Below, piece after piece: positions 28,440 to 39,479 of a DNA stretch of 64,000 nt. The stretch is taken from contig JAWQUS010000019.1 of the NCBI GenBank assembly GCA_036365455.1, positions 11,632,001-11,696,000 of the forward strand. The letters run 5' to 3'. The stretch's first letter is position 1; every line of letters starts with the position of its first letter. The notes under the pieces were generated by a model, which saw nothing but the letters and a program-made list of their open reading frames with translations, did not search any database and was not told the origin of the DNA. The DNA comes from Macrosoma leucophasiata (taxonomy: Eukaryota; Arthropoda; Insecta; Lepidoptera; Hedylidae). The position numbers and the translations under genes were made by a program.

Positions 28440-29190
28440 TTATGTTGCCATGACAACGTAACTGTCGGAGTTTTGGCGGGAACCTTGAAAGAGACGTGTG
28501 GTGCTCTTATTTTATTTCATTTTCTTGGTGTATTTTTAAGTTATATTGAATAAAGTTGGTGGCATTTTGTTTGATATAAGTTTATTACAGTGCCCGTGTA
28601 TAGTGAAATAGAATAACAGTGCGAAAACACGACCTTTCAGGTTGCCTCCAAAACTTCATTGTAAATGTTCTGGTAAAGTAGCCATCGCTTTACTCGAATA
28701 ACTTGATTGTATCTCACTTGACTGACATATTATACTTGATAACTTATATACTTATTACTTACATATTATACTTGATGACTATATTATACTAACTTTTACG
28801 CTGCTTAAATAAATACGAAATATCGTTTTACTTGACACTGGCAATATGCGTTATAGCGATGCCATAACAAAAAAAAAAAACCTAACTGTCAATGTTAATA
28901 ATTATCATCTTTTTTTTTATTTTATGGCATCGCTTGTTATTTGCCAATGTCAAGTAAAACGATATTTCGTATTCGTATAAAGCAACGTCACGGTCGTCAG
29001 TCAATTTATTAGTCCGTCAGTTAGTCACAGTCAATAAGTCTAGTAAAGCGATGGCTACTTTACCAGAATATTTACAATGAAGTTTTGGAGGCAACCCGAA
29101 AAAACGTGTTTTCGCACTTTTATACTATTTCACTATACATGAGCACTGTAATAAGCTTATATCAAACAAAATGCCACCAAGTTTATTTAA
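28440..29190. repeat. Repeat G: foldback element (family description here)
   Basis: Arms of about 180 bp at 28548-28728 and 29010-29189 are inverted copies ('ttggtggcattttgtttgat', 'cagtgcccgtgtatagtg', 'ggttgcctccaaaacttcat', 'gtagccatcgctttactcg'). The centre holds a second, smaller inverted pair ('tacttgacactggcaatatg' region against 'ttgccaatgtcaagtaaaac'). Non-coding. Partial copies at 17860 and 63440. Confidence 0.75.
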
Positions 29191-29800
29191 TACTAGCTGT
29201 GCCCGCGACTTCATCCACGTGAGAAAAAATATGATTGTTCAGTATCTACCCGGACGAAGTCGTGGGCGCAGGCAGTATAAAAATAGCCTAAGTTACTCCT
29301 TATTACATCGGCTACCTACCCGTGGAAGTCCCGTCAAAGTCGGATACACTCCAATTTTACTTATTTGTATGTAGGTATGTATGTATGTATGGATGTACGG
29401 AGATAAAAGTAGCCTAAGTTATTCCTTATTACATCAGCTACCTACCCGTGGAAGTCCCGTCAAAGTCGGATACACTCCAATTCTACTTATTTGTATGTAG
29501 TTATGTATGTATGTATGGATGTATGGAAATAAAAGTAGCCTAAGTTACTCCTTATCATATCAGCTATCTGCCAGTGAAAGTCCCGACAAAATCGGTCCAG
29601 CCGTTCCCATGATTGGCCCCGCCAAACAGACAGACAGACAAACAGACAAAAATGGTAAAAAATGTGGTTTTGGTATACGTACCGTGTATACATACAACAT
29701 ATGCATTTAGTAAAAAGCGGTTTACAAACAGACACTCCAATTTTATTTATTTGTATAGATGTATAGATAACTCAAAACAACACCAAGAAAATGAAATAAT
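29191..29800 (+). repeat. Repeat H with a three-unit minisatellite (family description here)
   Basis: Starts with a hairpin: 'gcccgcgacttcatccacgt' against 'acgaagtcgtgggc'. Then come about three tandem units of some 125 bp beginning 'agcctaagttactccttatt' (about 29284, 29408 and 29533), a GACA/CAAA microsatellite and the end 'gcatttagtaaaaagcggtt'. This is the widespread lepidopteran 'cgcgacttcgtccgcg' repeat; its class is not certain (Helitron-like has been suggested). Confidence 0.75.
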
Positions 29801-29876
29801 GATCATCTTTTAATGATGAATTCCATTATTACAAGATCATAAAAATTAAAGAACAGCATAATAACATTAAGAACAT

Positions 29877-30095
29877 GAACAATCAACTTCTAACATGTCT
29901 CCCTAGTGTGCGTAAACTACTGTCAAACTTCGTCCATTCAATTTCTTACCCAAAAAAATCTGTCAACGACCCTCTAGAGTGTGTTTCACCTACGATGGCT
30001 TCGTCATAAACTTGTTAGAGCAGTTCTTGTCATGGTTCCCCAGGGTGTGATTGTAATGACCCAAGGTTGTGGGACATTTTCTATTGATTTTGTTT
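29877..30095 (+). repeat. Direct repeat, partner of 26455-26695
   Basis: See the 26455 entry. This copy differs by scattered substitutions and short indels. Confidence 0.7.
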
Positions 30096-30166
30096 GAAAA
30101 TTATGGATATATAGACTATTTATTATCCGGCTTCTAAAAGTATTTTACGTCGAACAATTTTAATTA

Positions 30167-30510
30167 TAATGGCAACTCATTATACGTCTCACTGCTGGGC
30201 ACGAGTCTTCTGTTTTTGGGGAGAGGCCTGGATCTTACTCCACCACGCTACTCCAATGCGTATTGGTGGAGATACGTGTTAGTGGCCAACCCGCTGTCGA
30301 ATGTCTTAAAACCCATAAGGCCTCCGAAATGGTTTAAAGACTGCTATCTTTCGATAGCAACCGGGTCAGACGACTGTGCCCTCCGAAGCACGGAAACGCG
30401 GATTTTAGTTTGCCACTTGCGGTCACCCATCACACACCCGACCGGGCCCGTAATGCTTAACCGAGTAGATCGCTTATGATCTGCACCAAACGCGGAGCTA
30501 TGCGCGCTTC
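30167..30510 (-). repeat. SINE-C, full length, diverged
   Basis: Complete reverse copy with small deletions ('gtcttaaaacccataagg'). Tail 'taattataatggc'. Confidence 0.85.
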
Positions 30511-30514
30511 ACGA

Positions 30515-31084
30515 TAACAAAAATTGACAATATTTATTGTCTCTAAAAAAATAATACTTATGAACACTCGTGTCTATTCGTGTTTAAATCAGAGAGGACA
30601 TTCTCTAACAAATATTGTATTGTTTAATTTTTACTATCTCATAATAAATATGTGTATATTGATTACACAAATAATCTACTTATATTGAAGCCCATATTTA
30701 TATAGGAATACAGTGGACAAAAATAATATGGTATCGGTTTCCTTAAGCATTGCGGGACAAATGAGAAAATAATTTGATCTTCATCCAATATTCTTTCATT
30801 AACACCCTCAGTTTGCCTTATGATTTGACATAAATAAGGATGGATCCGTAAGTTATAGATTTTGATATATCCAGTTTTGTTATAGCAGGAGTTGTTATAG
30901 CTCACTTTTGCCTGATTTTAATTCTGTATTCTAAAGTAGATTATGCCTCAAAGTGGTAAAAAAGCATACAGTTTGTATTGATGGTTAGTACTGCTCAAGT
31001 CTATAAATTTGATATGTATATAAAGTACGAATCCGAACTCTGGTGCACGCAACAGTGCTGCCGCGACACTACTAGTCTCCGTAT
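30515..31084. other. AT-rich spacer with a possible SINE-A trace
   Basis: At 30955-31010 'aaaaagcatacagtttgtat' is weakly SINE-A-like. Otherwise nothing recognised. Confidence 0.35.
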
Positions 31085-31690
31085 ATCTTCTATAGGTACA
31101 AATAAATAAAACTGTAGTGTCTGTTTGTAATATAAAAGTATCCGCTTTTTACTAAATGCATATGTATATATGCATTTAGTAAAAAGCGTGTATATATACA
31201 CGGTAAATACGAGTATACCAATTATTACCTAATATACTTGCCGCTAAATGGTAGTGTTCAGCATTGTCGTGTTCCGGTCAGGTGGTAATGTACGGCCCTG
31301 TAATTTCCGGCACAGAGGCATAATACCTTAGGCCTTAGGAGTGGTAACGCATCTGCATTTTGACCTTCGTCTTTGTGTGGGTGTCTATAGGCTGCAGTCA
31401 TCACTTAACACAATGTGAACTGCATGCTTGTTTGCCACTTCCATTACAAAAAAAAAAACAAAACCCAAAATATTTTTTATACAATTTTTGTCTGTCTGTC
31501 TGTTTGGCGGGGCTAATCTTGGGAACGGCTTTACCGATTTTGACGAGTTTTTCACTGGCAGATAGCTGATGTAATAAGGAGTAACTTAGGCTACTTTTAT
31601 ACTAGCTGCATCCACGACTTCGTCCGGGTATATACTGAACAATCATATATTCTCACGCGGGCGAAGTCGCGGGCACAGCTAGTTATCTAT
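31085..31690 (-). repeat. Repeat H, interrupted by SINE-A
   Basis: The H end (31085-31220) and H body and head (31470-31690) flank a SINE-A. In the H end a 22 bp stretch has been copied in inverse, giving a perfect palindrome at about 31146-31191 ('cgctttttactaaatgcata' and its complement). Confidence 0.75.
31222..31456 (+). repeat. SINE-A, 5' truncated, inside repeat H
   Basis: Begins 'attacctaatatacttgccg', lacking the head hairpin. A tail. Younger than the H copy it splits. Confidence 0.8.
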
Positions 31691-32524
31691 AAGTTTATCA
31701 GATTACATTCCGAGCTACGCAACAATGTCGCGGCAACACGCAGTAGAAAATAAGCAGCACTGCAGCGGCAGCACTGTAGCGTGCAGCGGAGTTCGGAATC
31801 GTACCTTAAAAACAGAGATCATCATGTAGATGCATTATCGCTCCTGAGGTGTATGATGTTTCCGCGAAAGTGATACATACTATCATTTAGGGGCGAGTAG
31901 ATAATTGTTTTACTCAAAGATATTATAAGAATAGATTGACAATACACCCGCTTTTCTATGAAAATTGCTTCAACCATTGATAGTGGGAGGAGCTTATCTT
32001 GGCGCTAAAATATTCGTGACACCAATTAGGCGCGAGGCTAACACACCTCACTTCACCTGATTAGTGTTCGGTCGCGCCACAAAACGACAAAATGGCGTAT
32101 TATCAATGCGTACACGAAGTATAAAGCCGTGATTATACTACAAAATCTAGATGTCCGTGGTTTTCCGTGTAAATGAGTTAGTTGGCAGTACTCCCTGTTT
32201 TGACACGTTAAATTTGATAACAGACGATGTGATATTGTGGTTTACTTAAAAAAATAACAAAATTATGACTCACCGGTGATAAATAATGCTACTGAGTGGT
32301 TTAGCTTGCTGTACTGTTCGGTTTTTACACCAAAACACTGAACAATTTCGGTTTTTTCGAAACAACGGTTTTTTCTCACTAAGTTTGCGCTCGGCGGGCG
32401 AATGCACAATGAAGGGATGATGATTGACGCGTGAGCGGGAACGGTCACCTGACCGTTCGCGAGTCTACACGAACGCCCGGAGGCCGGTGCGTATTAGCAA
32501 TCTAACTCCTCTGATACTAACTTT
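31691..32524. other. Spacer, nothing recognised
   Basis: A faint SINE-A trace at 31815-31905 ('gctcctgaggtgtatg'). A short perfect palindrome 'gaacggtcacctgaccgttc' at about 32441-32460. No gene found. Confidence 0.35.
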
Positions 32525-32590
32525 TGGTAATGTGGTAGTGCCTACGCCCGCCAGTTCCGTCAATAATGATTTGCCATTGTGCTGTATTTC
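32525..32590 (-). repeat. SINE-A head fragment
   Basis: 'ggtaatgtggtagtgcctac' and 'gcccgccagttccgtca'. Reverse head only. Confidence 0.5.
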
Positions 32591-32785
32591 GCTGGACATG
32601 TGTCCGGCTAAAGACAGCACTGGTCACTCCGGAAATGTGTCCAAACTCCAGAAGAGCCAGTGAAAATTTTATGATTATAAAAATAGTTTTCCTCCTTAAT
32701 TTCACGCTATTTTGCAACTAGAAGTGTCTGAGTTGGCAAAAAGTCCTAGACGTAGTTTTTGGGCGTCTATTTTTGCACAATTGTC

Positions 32786-32975
32786 TTTTTTTATTGAACG
32801 AAGGTGACAAACAAGCAGGCAGTTCACATTGATGTTATGTGATGCCAGCAGCCTATAGCCACCCACACAAAGACCAGAGGTCAAAATGCAGATGCTTTGC
32901 CTTAGTTGTTATGTCTCTGTGATAGTTATTACGGGGCCATACATTACCATCTAATCACTGAACCACTATAATTCG
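32786..32975 (-). repeat. SINE-A, old subfamily, 5' part missing
   Basis: 'ctctgtgatagttattacgg' and 'attaccatctaatcactgaa' mark the old subfamily. Confidence 0.7.
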
Positions 32976-33186
32976 TCTATATAAAAAGAAAAGTCGTTTG
33001 GCTTATTATCAAACTTGGCTTATTATTCACCACTAAACACTTATTACCAATTACCACCAATCCATTCACAAATAACTTTTTAACCACACCCAAAGTTCAA
33101 TTATCCACATACGAACTTGTCAGGTGAACCGTACCCGTGATAGGGGAACTGAACCCAATCAGGGCCAGTAATTGGCACACCCACAC

Positions 33187-33553
33187 TATTATTTAAGCTA
33201 GAGGTCCAATTGATACACGCGCGGCTTGTAATACTGTGGGTTTGGTTTGGTGGAATTGAAGAGATGTAGCGGTTTTTATCATTTTGAAGAAATTGCTCGA
33301 AGTCACATTATACTTAAAGAAACAGAAGGAGAAGAGAGGAACAAATTCATCAAATTGTTAAAATTCAAGACTAATTTGCAAATGGAATTAAGTAAAATTT
33401 AGATTGTACAGTGGTTATTCATTAACTGATCCAACTATTTTATTTAAGCTCTGTAGCTCTGAACCTATGTCCAGTTGATATGCTCGCGGCTTATGTATTT
33501 GAATCACTGCTGATATCGTATGGTACAAGTAAAGAGATGAAGCGGGTTTTTAC
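33187..33553 (+). repeat. Diverged tandem duplication, unit about 260 bp
   Basis: 'atttaagctagaggtccaat', 'cgcgcggcttgtaatactg' and 'gaagagatgtagcggttttt' at 33187-33285 recur as 'atttaagctctgtagctctg', 'gctcgcggcttatgtatttg' and 'aaagagatgaagcgggtttt' at 33443-33553. Confidence 0.55.
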
Positions 33554-33604
33554 AAATAAAATTTGACCCTAGAGTAAGTAACAAAGCAACAAAAGGCCTC
33601 AACC

Positions 33605-33728
33605 ACATTAGTCGTGCGCGTGCGCGTGCCTCGGGCGTGTGAGCGACGCCGAGCAGCAAAACGCGACGCTTACGAAGCGCACTCGCGCTTCTCGCACGCC
33701 CAAAGAACGCGCACGTCTAACTAGAGGG
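33605..33728. repeat. GC-rich imperfect inverted repeat
   Basis: 'ttagtcgtgcgcgtgcgcgt' with 'cgggcgtgtgagcg' on the left pairs with the complement of 'gcttctcgcacgcccaaaga' and 'acgcgcacgtctaa' on the right. Stands out in AT-rich DNA. Could be a small MITE. Confidence 0.5.
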
Positions 33729-33927
33729 AGGTCTAAGGTTCACCTCAAAATCGTTTAAATAACTGTCATAATGACAACTCTTCTACTCGTAGTCATGCAA
33801 TTACATTGAATTTGTAAAGTACAATGTGGATTCGGTTTTATGCGAGTTACATCTCATTGTGCCGATTTTATTACAATGACGGGAGTTCAAGAGCCTAGCG
33901 ACTGTCGCATTTCCAAATCGAATTGCC

Positions 33928-34060
33928 GTTAATTGTTAGTGTTCAACGCGTATAGTGTTCCAGACTGGTGGTTAGGTAGGCCCTGTTACTTCCGACGAGG
34001 AAATGTTATGACGATTCTTCAGCGATCAGCTTACTTAGCTGAGGTTTCAGGAGTGGAAGC
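33928..34060 (+). repeat. SINE-A, old, fragment
   Basis: 'tgttagtgttcaacgcgtat' and 'gctgaggtttcaggagtgga' align to the middle of SINE-A. Heavily diverged. The open frame over it is not a gene. Confidence 0.5.
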
Positions 34061-34496
34061 CGGAATATCTGTTTTTATACCTAGATTTTTTCTACGAAAG
34101 AAACAATCGGCTAGCTTCGACTTCGTAGAATATCTCTGTTGCTCATTGCCTACCTACGTAAGCCCTGATAGCCCGCTATTGGTCAAAACTTGATAAAAAT
34201 GGTCGACAATTGTCACATAGGTACCCGAATTATGCTGGATAAGGAAAATATTATTTATATTCCCCTCGTTTATAACTTGGGACAGTATAACGCCAATCGG
34301 ACGCGATGATTGGGAGCTATTATTTACAGAATAAAAGTCGATTTTGACCTTTACACAATATCCATATTTTCACAGTAACTCACTCTTTATCGGAGCTCTA
34401 TTTATTTGGTGGGCATTTATTCTGAAGAATACGCGGTAATCTATAAAATCTTGCTAGAGAAGAATTATCTGCCGAGTCTAATTGGCAGTCAGTGGC
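34061..34496. other. Spacer, nothing recognised
   Basis: No supported gene or repeat. Confidence 0.35.
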
Positions 34497-34779
34497 TTTT
34501 TTATGTAATGGAAGTGGCAATCAAGCATGCAGTTTACATTGATGTTAATTGATGACTGCAGCTTAAAGACACCCACACAAAGACCAAGGTCAAAATACAG
34601 ATGTATTATCACTCCTGAGGCCTAAGGTGTTATGCCTCTGTGCCGGAAATTACACGGCCGTATATTACCACCTAACCGGAACACGATGGTGCTGAACACT
34701 ATTAAGCGGCAAGTATATTAGGTACCTAATGCTGTGGTGCCTACGCCCGCGAGCTCCATCACGTGAGCTCTACCACCAG
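34497..34779 (-). repeat. SINE-A, full-length
   Basis: Complete reverse copy with small indels. Confidence 0.85.
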
Positions 34780-35258
34780 TGGTCTTGTTAAGTAGCAAAT
34801 ACTTTGAAGTGATCTGAACTGGGTAGGTACATACTCTATATTAAAAAATATACTATGACGAATAGACAATTTAGATGAAATGTCACGTTATTCTTGTAAG
34901 AATAATGTTGCATTTCATAAAGAACGATTTAGATGAAATGTCACATTATTCTTGTAAAGAAGCGATATGTGTCTGAATTCGAACTTTTACTTTCTTTCTA
35001 TGTCGACAAATCGTAGAAATGTCCAAAGTTGACCCTAAGAAATATAATCGCCATCCATCTAGATTTTTTAAAGATAAAAGCAATAATTCATAAATGGACG
35101 TCGTTTTTAGCCAAAAGATATCATATTTCTGAATAAAATTATAGTAATATGTTATCTTAAGCATCTAATAAATCTCTTTGATAATAGCACTTTCCTCTAA
35201 CAAAAAATGCATTATAAAGCTAAATATGTGACAGACGAATTTTTTAATCGAAACATGA
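34780..35258. other. AT-rich spacer with a local duplication
   Basis: 'atttagatgaaatgtcac' plus 'ttattcttgtaa' occurs twice (34869 and 34926). Otherwise nothing recognised. Confidence 0.4.
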
Positions 35259-35380
35259 TTTAAGGTCTCAGGGGTGGCGACGCATCTGCATTCTGATCTC
35301 TGCAGGTGTCTATAGGCTGCAGTCATTATTTAACATCAATGTGAACAATGCTTGTTTGCCACCATCATGACATAAAAAAA
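35259..35380 (+). repeat. SINE-A, old subfamily, 3' part
   Basis: 'aaggtctcaggggtggcgac' to A tail. It meets a reverse SINE-A within 8 bp, tail to tail. Confidence 0.75.
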
Positions 35381-35386
35381 GACATT

Positions 35387-35672
35387 TTTTTTTTAATGTA
35401 ATGGAAGTGGTAAACAAGCGTGTAGTTCACATTGATGTTAAGTGATGACTGCAGCCTATAGACACCCACACAAAGACCAAGGTCAAAATGCAGATGCGTT
35501 ACCACTCCTGAGGCCTAAGGTCTTATGCCTCTGTGCCGGAAATTACAGGGCCGTACATTACCACCTGACCGGAACACGATAGTGTTGAACACTACCATTT
35601 AGCGGCAAGTATATTAGGTAATGCGGTGGTGCCTACGCCCGCGAGCTCCGTCACTGGAGCTCTACCACCAGT
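35387..35672 (-). repeat. SINE-A, full-length, near consensus
   Basis: Almost matches the majority sequence of all copies, so it is one of the youngest here. Confidence 0.9.
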
Positions 35673-36172
35673 AAAGTAACAAAAAGTAAAAGTAACATGA
35701 CCTAACTTACGTGTATGGAAGGTACTCGTACCTCAAAAAGTTATTTTAAAGATGTTATTGCATGCACTAACTACTATTGGGATGTTTAATAACTAATTGG
35801 GGCTATTTGCTTGCATGTATGAATCTATCCCTGCCTACATTGGAAGATGTAGGAAGGAAATGTTTACTCAAGTGACCAAATTTTTTCGATTTACACGCAA
35901 ATCGGCTTAAAAAAAACTTGATATAAATGACACTTGTCCAGTTTTTCCCCAGTCATCGTACGGATTTCATTTATCACCCGAGTCTACGACATGGGGTGTT
36001 AGTGCGTTTGCCCTCTATCGACCCTTCTCGATATTGCAAGGTGGTAAAATTTCCGACCCCCATTATTTTTAGTGACGCCCAATAAGATTTATCGATGAAA
36101 TGGTAAATTTATTGCTTTTAGAGCTTTAAAAAAGGGGCTCAAGAGGGTATTCAATGTGTGATCAGCGCTATC
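35673..36172. other. Spacer, nothing recognised
   Basis: No supported gene or repeat. Confidence 0.35.
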
Positions 36173-36300
36173 GTGTTTTTTTAATTTAATGAAGGTGGCA
36201 AACAGGAATACAGTTCACATTGATGTTAAGTGATAATTGCAGCCTATAGACACCCACACAGAGATCAGAAGACAACATTCAGATGCGTTGCCACCCCTTA
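36173..36300 (-). repeat. SINE-A 3' part
   Basis: Reverse fragment ending at 'gcgttgccaccccttag'. Confidence 0.7.
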
Positions 36301-36313
36301 GTGCTCCAATTTC

Positions 36314-36364
36314 ATATGCAACCGCCTGCATATATAGTGCGCACAATAACAGGCGGTTGCATAT
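36314..36364. repeat. Hairpin with perfect 15 bp stem
   Basis: 'atatgcaaccgcctg' (36314-36328) and its exact complement (36350-36364) around a 21-base loop containing 'gtgcgcac'. Confidence 0.85.
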
Positions 36365-36654
36365 TCAATCAATCAATTTATTTCAGATATACGATCCATT
36401 TAGTTAGTAGGTAAGGGCGCTTAGACCTTAGTTGTTATTTCTCAGAGCTGTAAATAGTGTTCCGATTGTCTCACTAAAACTCGTGAACGGCTTAAGCGAT
36501 TTGGCAAATTTTATTTTTAAAATAGTTATAGAAGACCAAGGAACGTTTACAAAGATGAGAAATATGAAAGATTGCAAGAAAAAACAGTAGGAATAATTTC
36601 ATTTTTCCAAACAAATAGGTCGTACCTGTTAAATCTTTGACACACGGTACGAAG

Positions 36655-36893
36655 TTCGCCATCAACATTATTTCTGTAGAAAAATGTCCACTGCTGGACC
36701 AAAAGTCTGCCTATAAGGCGGATGCTACTATTGCCACGCTTGGCATGAGGATTGGCGATCTCAGTGGCGGTAGTTTTATCACATGACGCTTGCCCATCTT
36801 GAGTTGCACTTACCGCCCCATTGGAATTTTGACGGCCATTGTTCGGTTGACAGACTGCACTAGTGGAAGAATTCTCTTCCTGTAGTATTCCTT
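36655..36893 (-). repeat. Family N repeat
   Basis: Reverse copy ending 'ccagcagtggacattttt'. Includes 'gcaatagtagcatccgcctt' and 'aatggccgtcaaaattcc'. Longest N copy here. Confidence 0.55.
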
Positions 36894-36897
36894 TCAC

Positions 36898-37152
36898 TGG
36901 TGGTAGAGCTCCAGTGACGGAGCTCGCGGGCGTAGGCACCACCGTTTTATCTAATATACTTGCCGTTAAATGGTGTTCAGCACTATCGTGTTCCGGTCAG
37001 GTTCTGCGCAGAGGCATAACATCTTAGGCCTGAGGAGTGGTAACGCATCTGCATTTTAACCTTGGTCTTTGTGAGTGTCTATAGGCTGCAGTCATCACTT
37101 AACATCAATGTGAACTGCATGCTTGTTTGCCACTTCCATTACATAAAAAAAA
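36898..37152 (+). repeat. SINE-A with small deletions
   Basis: Full span but missing 'agt' near 'aaatggtgttcag' and about 30 bp after 'ccggtcaggt'. Confidence 0.85.
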
Positions 37153-37651
37153 ATTCTTCGTGGAGGGGTCGTTAAGACGGCCTTCAGTTCACCAAGTCAA
37201 AGCTATCAATTGTTAATTGGAGAACAGAATCAATATGAATTGTGTATAGTTTATTTCATCTTCGCAAACTTCAATAAATTGTTCATTTACTTTCTACAAT
37301 TTGTTTCTTCAATTTCTCAGAACAGCTTTTAGCCGCAGACTTCAGTCATTAAATTTAGAAACGTCGTTCAGATTGTCGGAGAAATATTTAATAATTAGCA
37401 GGCAATTCGGTCTAGAAATTATTCAGAGTAAAGCTTTTACTCCAATGTAGGTAGCTTACGAATAAGTAAGAAAAATATTGTAGTACTTAATTAGGTAAGA
37501 TGAGGATCGTACAGAGTGGAAAGTTTTGATCTAAGGTGAATTAGCACTAACATAAATGTTATCAGTTGCGTCAGAAGTTTCGAGGTCATACGTTTGATCA
37601 TCGGGCTTAAGTAACCCGGGAGGTAGGTGCACCTGGGATTTTTACCACCAG
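37153..37651. other. Spacer, nothing recognised
   Basis: No supported gene or repeat; the last 20 bp resemble a SINE-A head end ('ttaccaccagt'). Confidence 0.35.
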
Positions 37652-37662
37652 TAATCTATCAA

Positions 37663-37961
37663 ACGGCCTCAGTAGCCTAGTGGTAGCAGGCCACTACTAC
37701 TACGCTGGAGGTCCTGGGTTCGAGTCCCGGGCGAGGGCTATCAGAGATAACAGTTAAAAATCGTTAATCTCTGGTTCTATTGGGATTTTTCCATTTTCTG
37801 GAAGTTTCCCAGTATCTCGAATTTTGGTAGTATGCCCGGCGATGGCAACAGGCTGTTTCATGGGGCAAAACGTAACCAACGAATCGTGGGTGTTTGCATG
37901 TATGCTTGAATGCATGCATTTATCTCTGCCTACCCGTTCGGGGATTATAGGCGTGAAGTTT
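37663..37961 (+). repeat. SINE-B, full length with 11 bp target-site duplication
   Basis: Clean 299 bp insertion flanked by 'taatctatcaa' at 37652-37662 and 37962-37972. Head, body and tail are all present. The best copy for a consensus. Confidence 0.92.
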
Positions 37962-38337
37962 TAATCTATCAATCTTATTGGATTGATTTCTTACAACAAT
38001 ATATCGATATCAACCTATTCCCATCACTACACTCAACTATCTTGCCACTTATTAGCTATACGGACTCGCAATTTATCGGACGGGAGCGGAAAATTGCTCG
38101 ACACTGTATACCATGACTTCGTTAACTGATGGCTTAATGTATATGTAAAGTATAACGTGTTGTACGGTGGGAAACGCAAGTATGTAATTGGAAAATTAAT
38201 TAGGAGGGATTAATGTGAAAATCGTACAGACTAGGCCCTAATGGTTCAGAGTTGTTAGGTACGGCCTTTTGACTAAAAGTCGATTTCGACTCGTTCAAAA
38301 CTATACACAATGGACATCATTATAAGAAAATAAAAAA

Positions 38338-38951
38338 CACGGTCAAGTGCGAGTCGGACATAGGCTTGCGTTTGTAGGGTTCCGTACAATTGAGATTTAA
38401 GATTTCTTTACTACCTTGAATATTTGAGATATATAAGGTGGTATGTACCTAATATAAATTAACATAAAATGTGTTATCTATTAGATGTAATTCTAATTAA
38501 ATAAATAAATAAACAGCTGTTTAATAAACAGTTGTAGAAATTAAACTTGCGGATTTTCTCGCGTATACAACACTCCCAAACTTCTTACACCTTCTAGGGT
38601 TGTGTTTACTCTAGAGTATAACGAAAATTGGAACTTTAAAGACTTAATAAATCACGAACAGTTAACTTAATCGAAAAATTACATTAGCACACCCCTAAGA
38701 TTTTTGAAAGACCTATCCAACAATATCCCACTTTATATAGAAAACAAAAAATTAAAAAAAAATCCGTGGGTATTAAAAATTAAATATTTAATTTTTGCAT
38801 GTTTTATTTTACCACTTCGTCGGCGTGATTGAAGTGTATGTGTCAAACCTTGTGCCAAATGGTTTTTGCGCTAAACCGCGGCAGGACAGACAGACAGACA
38901 GACAGACATGGCGAACCTATAAGGGTTCCTTGCTTACTACTGAACCCTAAA
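38338..38951 (-). repeat. Repeat J
   Basis: Starts 'cacggtcaagtgcgagtcgg' and ends at 'gcttactactgaaccctaaa'. GACA microsatellite at 38887-38908. The order matches the 16268 copy. Confidence 0.75.
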
Positions 38952-38999
38952 ACCTTATTTTTAAATTGTCTGAAGGCTACAGAATACTTAGTATCTATT

Positions 39000-39047
39000 T
39001 TATCCATGTAAACTGTATGTTTGTTTGCCACATTCATTACATAAAAA
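39000..39047 (+). repeat. SINE-A 3' tail fragment
   Basis: 'tgtttgtttgccacattcat' then 'tacataaaaaaac'. Confidence 0.55.
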
Positions 39048-39089
39048 AACAAAGCATTACATTTTTTAATGAATCAAAGTTTGTATTCT

Positions 39090-39366
39090 CAGAATGAAAA
39101 GAAAAACTACCACTTTCTTTTCCATTTTTCTCAAAACTTTAAAAAATATTTGACTTTAATACCAATTGCGATTAAGAAAACCGTGAAACCGGTTCTTCTC
39201 TGTCATAGTCGTCAAGTAATTATACTCATTAATTACATGATATCAAGGAGACTCTTAATCAAAATTTATCCGTTCGTAAAATTAAAGTAGGGAAATGTTT
39301 GAATGTCGCTTGATTTTAAACGATTTGTTACTGAAATTAGCTAGGGCAATTATATTTTAATTAACC
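39090..39366 (+). repeat. Direct repeat left of a LINE remnant
   Basis: 'aatcaaaatttatccgttcg', 'aattaaagtagggaaatg' and 'ttgattttaaacgatttgtt' recur in the same order at 40600-40870 with high identity. The pair brackets 39480-40515. Confidence 0.8.
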
Positions 39367-39479
39367 GGCCTCATTGCTACACAGCAATTTCTTCCAGGCA
39401 ACCAGAATATGAGGACAGTGACAGATAAATTTATCATAAAGGGGCGTACAATTACTAAAAACTAAGAAGTAAAATACAT

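Noticed and set aside
33933..34193. 86-codon + frame
   Set aside because: Overlaps an old SINE-A fragment and has no domain or splice support.
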